A stretch of DNA of 64,000 nucleotides, taken from the NCBI RefSeq assembly GCF_000245735.1, contig NZ_AHTH01000037.1, positions 1-64,000 of the forward strand, given 5' to 3'. Positions 17,760 to 25,298 of this stretch are shown here, in pieces; the first letter of the stretch is position 1; each line of letters opens with the position of its first letter. The DNA is from Alishewanella jeotgali KCTC 22429. GTDB taxonomy: Bacteria > Pseudomonadota > Gammaproteobacteria > Enterobacterales > Alteromonadaceae. Below the pieces are notes generated by a model. That model was not told the DNA's origin. It saw only the letters and a program-made list of their open reading frames with translations, and searched no databases. The translations under genes and the position numbers were made by a program.

Positions 17760-19055
17760 CTACCTCGCTACAAAATTCAGCACCGTCGCATTAATGCAGT
17801 AGCGCGGCTGACCATTGGGGCCATCGTTAAATACATGCCCGAGGTGAATGCCGGAGACCGCGGCCAATACCTCGGTTCTTACCATGCCATGGCTATAGTC
17901 GGGGCGGGTGGTGACGGCGCCGGCGACCGGCCGGGTAAACGACAGCCAACCGGTGCCGGAATTAAAGCGATCTTTGGTATCAAACAGTGCGGCACCGCTT
18001 AGCGCATCAACAAAGACCCCATCCGGTGTATTGCGAAATTGCTCATACTGCTGACAAAACGGCCGGTCGGTACCGCTTTGAAACGCCACCCGGTAAGCTT
18101 CGCTTTGTTCGCCCAGGCTAAAGTGGCCCAGCACCCGGTAAAAATCGCTGGCAGGCAGATAGCCCTGAATAGCAAACACTTCTTTACCCTGCTCCAGAAA
18201 ATATAAGGTCGGTGTGGCAACGCTGGGCGTGCTAAGCTGCAGCCCCTGTAACTGAGAAGATTGTCGCAGATGCAGCGGCACTGGTCCCTGATAATGCTTA
18301 ACTACATCGGCTTTAAACTTATCGCAGTAAGGGCAGTCGGGTGAGTCCAGCATCAGGATCTGCTTGCCCTGTAGCAGGGCACTATTGTCCATCGCCAGCT
18401 GTGCCGGTGCGCTATCCGGGTTAAAGCGCACGCCAGTGGCATGATCCGGGCAATAGCCATTCGGGTTTTTCGCCAGATAGTCCTGATGAAACGCTTCAGC
18501 GGGGAAAAACTCGGGCAAGGGCAGAATTTGCGTTTGAATAGCGCCAAAACCTGCTGCGGTCAGTAACGGCTGGTAGCTTGCGGTTACCGCCCGGGCAACG
18601 GCGGCTTGTTGTTCATCCTGATAAAAAATTACCGAGCGGTACTGAGTGCCGACATCATTACCCTGGCGATTACTTTGCGTCGGGTCATGCATTTCATAAA
18701 ACTGTTGTAGCAATTGCTGCAGACTTACCTGCTGCGGCTGAAAGTGAATTTGTACCACTTCGGCATGATTATTGGGGTTAAATTTGTGCCGTTGTTGGGT
18801 GATTTCCCGATACAGCGGCCGCACGCCCTTACCGCCGGCATAGCCGGCTATGACGTCTGTTACGCCCGGTGTGGCTTCAAAGCGTTTCTCAACACCCCAG
18901 AAACAACCGGCGCCGACCACCAGCGTGGCAGTTTGCGGCTCAGAGATTGCACTAAAGGCCTTAGTGTTGGCAACGACTGCCACGCTGACACTCAGAGCGA
19001 CTATCAGTGTCAGGCCCCGCCAGAACCCGAGGTTTATACCAAGCTGCCGATTCAT
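17760..19055 (-). CDS. MsrA-thioredoxin-MsrB fusion, methionine sulfoxide reductase, 431 aa
   Basis: An exported, probably membrane-anchored repair enzyme for oxidised methionine. A hydrophobic segment at residues 10-30 precedes MsrA (about 42-205; catalytic Cys51 in GCFWG, later CPDHATG). A thioredoxin-like middle domain follows (about 215-305) with the redox motif CPYC near residue 236-239. The C-terminal MsrB domain (about 310-431) has FNSGTGWLSF, GHVFNDGP and the catalytic Cys in RYCINAT near 419; the zinc CxxC pairs of many MsrB proteins are missing. The order MsrA-Trx-MsrB differs from Neisseria PilB (Trx-MsrA-MsrB). The Trx domain presumably feeds electrons to both reductases. Confidence 0.9.
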   Translation of the reverse strand: MNRQLGINLGFWRGLTLIVALSVSVAVVANTKAFSAISEPQTATLVVGAGCFWGVEKRFEATPGVTDVIAGYAGGKGVRPLYREITQQRHKFNPNNHAEVVQIHFQPQQVSLQQLLQQFYEMHDPTQSNRQGNDVGTQYRSVIFYQDEQQAAVARAVTASYQPLLTAAGFGAIQTQILPLPEFFPAEAFHQDYLAKNPNGYCPDHATGVRFNPDSAPAQLAMDNSALLQGKQILMLDSPDCPYCDKFKADVVKHYQGPVPLHLRQSSQLQGLQLSTPSVATPTLYFLEQGKEVFAIQGYLPASDFYRVLGHFSLGEQSEAYRVAFQSGTDRPFCQQYEQFRNTPDGVFVDALSGAALFDTKDRFNSGTGWLSFTRPVAGAVTTRPDYSHGMVRTEVLAAVSGIHLGHVFNDGPNGQPRYCINATVLNFVAR

Positions 19056-19205
19056 CTTACCCCCCAGATCGCAAATGCCAGCGGCGTGCTGTTGCTTACG
19101 TACTAACCGGGCATTGGGACCACCACGTTAAGTGTAGCGGGTACGGGGCGATAGCTGCCGGCTTTGTTGCGACTAACTGATCGCTTTCGCCAGCGGAGCG
19201 TATTA

Positions 19206-19470
19206 GGGCGTGTTGACGTTTGCTGCTTAGATTTTGTTCGCACTGTCGGCACTTTGATCGCGAAACGAGGAGCGCAGTTTAGTCATTCTAAATAAGTGAC
19301 GAGTGCCAAAGAGCAAAGTGTCGCCAGTGCGAACCCTTCGGGCAGCGTTTGGCTGGCGTTTCTACTGCGTTATCGCTTGTTCATGTAGAATAACTACACA
19401 TCACAAGCTCTGCCTTGTATAAACACCAGCCAAACAGCTGCAAAAACAAGCAGCAAACGTTAATACGCCC
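19206..19470. repeat. 265-bp MITE-like element with 23-bp terminal inverted repeats
   Basis: The ends are near-perfect inverted repeats: GGGCGTGTTGACGTTTGC... at 19206-19228 and the complement of GGGCGTATTAACGTTTGC... at 19448-19470 (21 of 23 match). Inside are two more long inverted repeats: TTCGCACTG...GCACTTTG against CAAAGTGTC...CAGTGCGAA, and GTTTGGCTGGCGTTT against AAACACCAGCCAAAC. The whole unit can fold into a branched structure. It contains no gene and fills most of the gap between msr and the catalase-like gene. Confidence 0.75.
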
Positions 19471-19515
19471 GAAGCTGTTGGCCAGTTGCGCCCTAATGTC
19501 TAACCAAAAGAAGTC

Positions 19516-20517
19516 ATGCTTATGCGATATGTTATTTTTGCTGCCGCTGCGGGGGCCGTAGTGGCTGCGGCCATTTATGCCGTGAGTTTTAGCGGCCGCG
19601 CCCCGGTTAGTGCCCAGGATTTTGTCAATTTACAGCAAGGTTCTCGGCTGCAGGCCGGTTTCCGACGCGCTCATGCCAAGGGCTTTTGTATCAGCGGTGA
19701 GTTTCAGTCTTCGGGGGCTTTGGCTGCCTATTCCAGTGCCCAGGTGCTGCAAAGTGGCAGTTATCCTTTTATTGGCCGCATCTCGATTGCCGGTAATAAT
19801 CCATCTGCCCCCGATCTGAAAGCACCGGTCCGCAGTCTGGCGCTAACTATTCTGCCCGATAGCCCGCAGCAGTGGCGCACGGCAATGAATACGCCGCCGG
19901 TATTAGCGGTCGCGACCCCCGAGAAGTTTTATCAGCAGCTGTTGGCCATTCAAAACAGCACAGTGCCGGAGTTTTTTGCCGCCCACCCGGAAGCCCAAAA
20001 CTTTATTAACTGGCGTAACAGCTATCAGCCCAGCCAGAGCTTTGCTACCGAGCGCTATCACAGTATTAATGCTTTTTATCTGATTAATGCCCAGGGACAG
20101 CAACAAGCGGTGCGCTGGGCGGCACTGCCGCTAACGGATGACGTTGGACAAATTACTGATGCAGAAGCCACAGATGCGCTACAGCAGGAGTTTTTGAGCC
20201 GGCTGCAGCAAGGGCCGGTGCGCTTTGATTTACAGTTTACCCTGGCCACCGCCAACGACAATCCGGCTGATGCCACTATTCCCTGGCCGGACACTAACCC
20301 GCAACTAATCGCCGGTACTATCGTGATTGAGCAAGCCAGTTTGCAGGACGCTGGCGCTTGTAATGCGATTAACTTCGATCCCTTGGTACTGCCGGCGGGT
20401 TTTGCGCCTTCAGACGATCCGATTTTACGCGCCCGTGCCGCAGCCTATGCCGAGTCGCACCGCCGCCGTGCCCGCGAAGTGTTAATGCAGCAAGTTACCG
20501 GAGGTGCCAATGAATAA
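19516..20517 (+). CDS. Catalase-related (SrpA-like) haem peroxidase, exported, 333 aa
   Basis: A short member of the catalase superfamily, about 330 aa against about 480 in full catalases. An N-terminal hydrophobic segment (residues 3-25, AAAAGAVVAAAIYAVSF) exports or anchors it. Landmarks are the distal-side segment RRAHAKGFCISGEF (His and Arg around residue 52), FIGRISIAGNN, and RYHSINAFYLINAQG. The C-terminus (SHRRRAREVLMQQ) is basic. SrpA-like members use peroxides as oxidants. The next gene, a cytochrome b561, overlaps its end by 8 bases and may supply electrons. This pairing suggests a periplasmic peroxidase linked to the quinone pool. Confidence 0.85.
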   Translation: MLMRYVIFAAAAGAVVAAAIYAVSFSGRAPVSAQDFVNLQQGSRLQAGFRRAHAKGFCISGEFQSSGALAAYSSAQVLQSGSYPFIGRISIAGNNPSAPDLKAPVRSLALTILPDSPQQWRTAMNTPPVLAVATPEKFYQQLLAIQNSTVPEFFAAHPEAQNFINWRNSYQPSQSFATERYHSINAFYLINAQGQQQAVRWAALPLTDDVGQITDAEATDALQQEFLSRLQQGPVRFDLQFTLATANDNPADATIPWPDTNPQLIAGTIVIEQASLQDAGACNAINFDPLVLPAGFAPSDDPILRARAAAYAESHRRRAREVLMQQVTGGANE

Positions 20518-21037
20518 GCCAGCAGTTTATCCCCTGGCGATGCGGGTAATGCATTGGTTAATGGCGGCTTTAGTGCTGAGCCTGGTGTTCGCCGGTTTAA
20601 CCATGGTTAAGTCGCTGGGCCCCTGGCAGCAGCAATTGCTGGCCTGGCATAAAGCCATGGGCTTACTGGCCATGTTGGCGATATTAGTGCGACTTTATCT
20701 CCGCTTGCGTAGTGACACACCAAAGTTGCCAGATAGTGTGCCGAAAATGCAGCAAATTGCAGCGAAACTCACGCAGCTTGGCTTTTATATATTGTTAGTT
20801 GTGATGCCGTTGTCCGGTTATTTAATGCAAAATGCCGCTGGTCGCCCGCTGGAGCTGTTTGGATTGCCGCTGCCATCCTTGCTCAATACCGATTTAGCGC
20901 TCTATGGCCTGTTTCGCGAGATTCATGGCTGGGCGGCGCTGTTGTTAGTGCTGCTGATTGTGGTGCACATTATTGCCGCGCTCTATCACGGCCTGATCAA
21001 GCGGGATGGGGTGTTTAGCAGTATGCTGCGTCGTTAG
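20510..21037 (+). CDS. Cytochrome b561, 175 aa
   Basis: A four-helix, di-haem b membrane protein. Haem-ligand histidines are visible at MHWLMAALVL, AWHKAMGLL, REIHGWAALLL and VVHIIAALYH. Such proteins pass electrons between quinol and periplasmic acceptors. The ATG at 20510 follows GGAGG closely; an upstream in-frame GTG at 20504 overlaps that ribosome binding site and is unlikely. The gene overlaps the catalase-like gene and is almost certainly co-translated with it. Confidence 0.9.
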   Translation: MNKPAVYPLAMRVMHWLMAALVLSLVFAGLTMVKSLGPWQQQLLAWHKAMGLLAMLAILVRLYLRLRSDTPKLPDSVPKMQQIAAKLTQLGFYILLVVMPLSGYLMQNAAGRPLELFGLPLPSLLNTDLALYGLFREIHGWAALLLVLLIVVHIIAALYHGLIKRDGVFSSMLRR

Positions 21038-21052
21038 TCGGGCGGATAAAAA

Positions 21053-21076
21053 AGGCCTTTACCGCAGTAAAGGCCT
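21053..21076 (-). terminator. Terminator of the maltodextrin receptor gene
   Basis: Ten-base-pair stem AGGCCTTTAC / GTAAAGGCCT with the loop CGCA. On the minus strand it is followed by a run of six T, so it ends the receptor transcript 19 bases after its stop codon. Confidence 0.85.
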
Positions 21077-21094
21077 AAACCACACAGGGAGGGA

Positions 21095-23365
21095 TTAGAA
21101 ACGGTAGCTGACGCTAAAGTCGATCGTGCGCGGCATAATATAGCGGCCATTCGGCGAAGCCGGATTCCGCGGATCCCCTTCGGTAATACCTGCTTTATCA
21201 GTCAGGTTGGCCACTGCCAGTTGCGCCGTCAGGTTGTCAGTGACCTCCAGCTGCAACCCAAGATCGAGCTTGGTATAGCCTGCAAGGGTGACGGTATTGC
21301 CATTATCACCATAGCGATCTGAGACACTGGATACAGTACCGTACAGGGTGGCGAACATATCCGCTACCTCGAAGCCGTAGCTTGGCGTTAGCCGCAGCTG
21401 CCATTTCGGCTGGCGGATCGCCTGATTGCCGACCACCAGCGGATCCGGGTGATTGGTAATTTCCGTATCCTGAATAGTCGCATTCAGGTTCAGCATAAAG
21501 CCATTGTCGGCAATATAGTTGGCATCAATCTCAATACCTAATGCCTCAGTGGTAAGCACTTCGGCCGGCGCGCCGGGCCGGGTAACAAACAATTCACCCT
21601 CGACTTCGTTGTAAAAGCCGGTTAGGTACAGGCTATGATTACGCTCGGCCCATTTGTAACCCAGTTCGTACTGAGTCACTTCTTTAATTAACTTGTCACC
21701 GGCGGTAAAGGCATCAAAATTATCACGAAAATCGTCAAAATGCGGCATCTTGTTGCCCTGATTGACGCGGGCAAACACCCCCATATTCGGCTGCCACATA
21801 TAGTTAGCACCCACAGTCCAGGCGGTTTTGCTTTCATCGTAATCAACGGCTTTGCTGACCCGACCGGTTAACCCCTCGTCCACGGTATAGGCAACCTGAT
21901 GATTTTCACGGCGTGCGCCGGCATCCAGGCGTAACTGTTCGGTCAGTTGATATTCCACTGCAGCATACAGGGCGCGTGTGGTGCCATCACCGGTGGCATC
22001 AATATCATAGTTCCAGCTACAACTGTCCTGCAGGTCATTACACGCCAGACCACTTAAGCGCTCACCACCTTTTTGCAGCACATGCCAGGCCTGATTTCCG
22101 ATAGACCACCAGTCTTTTACCGAGTAGCGGGTTTGGTATAAGCCAAGAGTATAGACGGCGTTGTCGGTGCGTTGGCTTAGTGCCAGGTCATTAGTAAAGG
22201 CATTGATATCTTTTAATACTACCCAGCGGCCAATTTGCTGCACAAAGGTGTCATCGCTATAGCTGTTACCGGTGGCGGCGCCGGTCACCACCTCATTGGC
22301 GCCCCGGATATCACCCAGCCGCACGGCACCACCTTCCGGTACCAGACCAAAGGTGTTGGCCTGACCATCAATATGGCTAAACCGATAGACGAGGCGCCAG
22401 CTGTCGGTCAGATCCAGATCGACACTGCCGCCACTGATACCGCCGTTCCAACCGCGGCCATCGCCAAAGTCAAAGCTGGCGGTTTCGCCGCTGGCGCCAT
22501 AAGCGATAGTGGCCTGGCGGTTTAACGGGCCAATTTGGGTAAAGGTATTATCGATGCCATCGATATTGAGCGGTACCGGTAAATGCCAGACCCCATGGTC
22601 GTCAGTTTGGCGGGTATAGAAATTAATGCTGCCGTTATCCAGTTCTTTGGTCAGGTTAATCGTAAACTGATGGCCTTTCTCCGAGGTAAAACCGGTTTCG
22701 CGTGGTCCTTCCGACTGATTAATATAGCCACCGGCCATAAAGTACAGCCGATCAGCCAGTTTACCGCTTAATACCGCGTCAATGCGTTGTTGACCGTAAT
22801 CGCTGGTACTGTATTTCACTAAACCTTCGGTTTGGTCACTGCCTTCTTTTAACACAAAGTTGGTGGTCAGGCCGGGCTGGCCGTGGCTGATCACCGGGTT
22901 GGCGCCGCCGCGTAAGGCTTCCATAAAGTGGATGGTTTCATCGAGGCGGAAAATCGACGAGTTTTCCAGAAACGACAGCGTCGAAGGCGGATAAATTACA
23001 GCGCCATTCAGTTGAATACTGAGGAAGGGGGCATCACCGGTGCTGGGGAAGCCCCGGACGAAGACGTTAGCGCCCGCCACGCCGCCAGAGCTTTCAGACC
23101 AGACGCCCGGCACCACGGTAAATAACTCGGCAGTGCTTTTGGGGGCCAGTTTGGTAATGTTTTCTGCGGACACACTGGTAATGGCATAGCTTTGATCAAC
23201 CCGTAAGCCCGACATGCCGCTGGCCTTACCGGTGACAACAATCTGCTCAATCTGGCTGTTTTCAGTGGTGTTTTCTGTCTGTTCAGTGCTGTTAGTCTGG
23301 GCCGCAGCCGGCAGACTAAAGGCTAAAATGATGGCACTGGTGATCTTATTAAGCGGTAACCTCAT
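21095..23365 (-). CDS. TonB-dependent receptor, probably for maltodextrins, 756 aa
   Basis: An outer-membrane receptor with signal peptide (ITSAIILAFSLPAAAQT, cut near residue 23), TonB box-like IEQIVVTG, plug (about 45-165; VFVRGFPSTGDAPFLSIQLNG) and barrel ending in TIDFSVSYRF. It is divergent from a LacI-type regulator and shares two TGCA-type operators with it. It belongs to the same predicted regulon as GH65 phosphorylase, beta-phosphoglucomutase, an MFS permease and an alpha-amylase. So it very probably imports malto-oligosaccharides, as MalA receptors do in Caulobacter. Confidence 0.88.
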   Translation of the reverse strand: MRLPLNKITSAIILAFSLPAAAQTNSTEQTENTTENSQIEQIVVTGKASGMSGLRVDQSYAITSVSAENITKLAPKSTAELFTVVPGVWSESSGGVAGANVFVRGFPSTGDAPFLSIQLNGAVIYPPSTLSFLENSSIFRLDETIHFMEALRGGANPVISHGQPGLTTNFVLKEGSDQTEGLVKYSTSDYGQQRIDAVLSGKLADRLYFMAGGYINQSEGPRETGFTSEKGHQFTINLTKELDNGSINFYTRQTDDHGVWHLPVPLNIDGIDNTFTQIGPLNRQATIAYGASGETASFDFGDGRGWNGGISGGSVDLDLTDSWRLVYRFSHIDGQANTFGLVPEGGAVRLGDIRGANEVVTGAATGNSYSDDTFVQQIGRWVVLKDINAFTNDLALSQRTDNAVYTLGLYQTRYSVKDWWSIGNQAWHVLQKGGERLSGLACNDLQDSCSWNYDIDATGDGTTRALYAAVEYQLTEQLRLDAGARRENHQVAYTVDEGLTGRVSKAVDYDESKTAWTVGANYMWQPNMGVFARVNQGNKMPHFDDFRDNFDAFTAGDKLIKEVTQYELGYKWAERNHSLYLTGFYNEVEGELFVTRPGAPAEVLTTEALGIEIDANYIADNGFMLNLNATIQDTEITNHPDPLVVGNQAIRQPKWQLRLTPSYGFEVADMFATLYGTVSSVSDRYGDNGNTVTLAGYTKLDLGLQLEVTDNLTAQLAVANLTDKAGITEGDPRNPASPNGRYIMPRTIDFSVSYRF

Positions 23366-23450
23366 GCGATGTCTCCAAGTCTATCCTGTTGATAAGTTGC
23401 CGGCGGTTTTTTGAACATTATTTGCCGTACGCGCTAACATTAGGACAGTT

Positions 23451-23497
23451 TGCAATCGATTGCAATAGGACTTTTGTGCTTTTTGCATACGATTGCA
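23451..23497. promoter_or_regulatory. Two LacI-type operators between receptor and regulator genes
   Basis: TGCAATCGATTGCA (23451-23464) is a perfect 14-bp palindrome; TGCATACGATTGCA (23484-23497) is the same with two changes. A third identical copy lies at 27668-27681. The central CG and TGCA arms are typical for LacI-family regulators. Their position in the divergent gap suggests control of the receptor and autoregulation of the regulator. Confidence 0.85.
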
Positions 23498-23614
23498 GAA
23501 AATTTTTCGCCGAATTTTTCTTCTCAGCTGTCTGCCGGGGTCGCGAGCATTGCAGCCAGAGATCTGATCGGGCATTATGCGGTGAGTACGGCTAACAAAA
23601 CGAACAGGTATGTT

Positions 23615-24646
23615 GTGGTAAAAGAGTGTGCAAAAGTGCTGACGCTGGCGGATATTGCCAGGTTAGCTGGTGTTTCAGAGTCAACAGCGTCGCGGGCGTT
23701 ACGGGATAACCCGGTGATCAATGCCGCTACCCGGGAAAAGGTGCAGCAAATTGCCGCTGCCCATCAGTTTAAAGTGAATGCTACCGCCCGCAGCCTGCGC
23801 ACGCAAAAAAGCCATACCATAGCGGTGATTATCCTGTTTGATGCCAAAACCCAGCAAAGCATTACCGACCCATTTTTGCTGGATATTCTGGGCGTGATTG
23901 CCGATGAGTTAACCCGTCAGGGTTACGATATGTTGCTTAGCACCAGCAAGACCACCGACAAAGACTGGCGCAGTTACTACTTTGATTCAAAACGGGCTGA
24001 TGGCCTGATTGTGATTGGACAGGGCGAGCACGATGAACGGGTGCAACAGCTGGCAGAAGCGGGTGTACCCTTTGTGGTGTGGGGCGCGGCGAACGGTGAT
24101 GAGACCTTTCCGGTAATTGGCAGCGATAACCGTCAGGGGGCGCGGCTGGCAGTTGAGCACTTGCTGCATCAGGGCTGTCAGCGGGTGGCCTTTCTCGGCG
24201 ATATCCGGCATACCGAGATTGAAATGCGGTATCTCGGTTATCAGGATGCATTGGCGCAAGCCGGCTTGCCGGTCGAGCCGGCCTTACAGCTGAACACCGA
24301 CTTTACTGCTCAGGATGCCTATCTGAAAACCCAGCAAGTGCTGTTTCAGCAATTGCCAACACTGGATGCGATCTTCGCCGCCAGTGATGCGATTGCCATG
24401 GGTGCGATGAAGGCGCTGCTGGAGCACGGCGTGCAGGTGCCGCAACAGCTGGCGCTGGTTGGTTTTGACGATATAGCGATGTCTGCCTACTGCACTCCTT
24501 CGTTAAGTACTGTGAAGCAAGATACCCAGGCCGGCGGTAAGTTACTGGTCAGCGCCTTATTGCAGCGTATTCAGGGCGCGGCGGTGCCGTCAGCTCAGCT
24601 GCCGGTGCGCTTGTTGTGTCGGCAGTCGAGTTTACGGCAGTTATAA
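23615..24646 (+). CDS. LacI-family transcriptional regulator of maltodextrin use
   Basis: The HTH starts directly at the N-terminus (LTLADIARLAGVSESTASRALRDNP), then a hinge helix (ATARSLRTQKS) and the sugar-binding core with the family end VGFDDIAMSAYCTPSLSTV. An open frame reaches back to an ATG at 23450, but that would put both operators inside the gene and add about 55 unrelated residues. A start at GTG 23615 or GTG 23636 gives a normal length near 340 aa; I give 23615 with doubt. The gene converges with pgmB, 7 bases away. It should sense a malto-sugar and release the operators. Confidence 0.85.
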   Translation: MVKECAKVLTLADIARLAGVSESTASRALRDNPVINAATREKVQQIAAAHQFKVNATARSLRTQKSHTIAVIILFDAKTQQSITDPFLLDILGVIADELTRQGYDMLLSTSKTTDKDWRSYYFDSKRADGLIVIGQGEHDERVQQLAEAGVPFVVWGAANGDETFPVIGSDNRQGARLAVEHLLHQGCQRVAFLGDIRHTEIEMRYLGYQDALAQAGLPVEPALQLNTDFTAQDAYLKTQQVLFQQLPTLDAIFAASDAIAMGAMKALLEHGVQVPQQLALVGFDDIAMSAYCTPSLSTVKQDTQAGGKLLVSALLQRIQGAAVPSAQLPVRLLCRQSSLRQL

Positions 24647-24653
24647 TCCGCGC

Positions 24654-25298
24654 TTACAGTGTCAGCAGTAGCTCAGCGTCCAATGCCTGCAGTGTTGGGA
24701 AAACCATTAGCGCTTCGCGTAGCTGCTCTGGCTGGCCGATACCGATAGCGCGCATCCCGGCACGGTTAATCGCCGTCACGCCAGCGGCGGCATCTTCAAC
24801 CCCGAGGCAATGCTCCGGTGCAATCTGCAGCAGCGCCGCTGCCTGCAAAAAGATCTCCGGATCCGGTTTGCTATGTTTAACTGTGGCGGCATCGGCAATG
24901 GCATCAAATTCCCCGGCAATGCCCAGCCGCTGCAACACAAAGGCTGCATTTTTACTGGCCGAAGCCAGGCCCAGTTTAATACCGCTTTGTTTCAGCCGGG
25001 CGAACAACTCGCGCACCCCCGGAAATAAATCCGCTGCCGTCATGCCGGCAATTAGCTGCAGATAATGTGCATTTTTACGTGCCATTAAACGTTCTTCTTC
25101 GGCCGCAGGCAGTGTCAGGCCGCCTTTTTGTAAGATCAGTCGCAGTGAGCCCAGCCGGTCCACACCTTTCAGGTGCTCGTTATCCTGCTCGGTAAAGGCT
25201 ATTCCCAGAGAGTGCGCCAGTGCCTGCCAGGCCTGAAAATGATAGTGGGCGGTGTCGGTCAGCACGCCATCTAAATCAAAAATAACCGCCTGAATCAT
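24654..25298 (-). CDS. pgmB: Beta-phosphoglucomutase, 214 aa
   Basis: A HAD-superfamily mutase converting beta-D-glucose 1-phosphate to glucose 6-phosphate. Motif I is FDLDGVLTDT at residues 7-16 (nucleophile Asp8, acid Asp10), the cap has HLKGVDRLGSL, motif II SASKNAAF, motif III SKPDPEIF and motif IV GVEDAAAGV. The ATG lies in an ATGA overlap with the stop of the GH65 gene, so the phosphorylase and mutase are made together. Together they turn maltose + Pi into glucose and glucose 6-phosphate. Confidence 0.95.
   Translation of the reverse strand: MIQAVIFDLDGVLTDTAHYHFQAWQALAHSLGIAFTEQDNEHLKGVDRLGSLRLILQKGGLTLPAAEEERLMARKNAHYLQLIAGMTAADLFPGVRELFARLKQSGIKLGLASASKNAAFVLQRLGIAGEFDAIADAATVKHSKPDPEIFLQAAALLQIAPEHCLGVEDAAAGVTAINRAGMRAIGIGQPEQLREALMVFPTLQALDAELLLTL

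Noticed and set aside
23450-23614. Longer N-terminus for the LacI regulator
   Set aside because: It would place both operators inside the gene and add about 55 residues unlike any LacI N-terminus.
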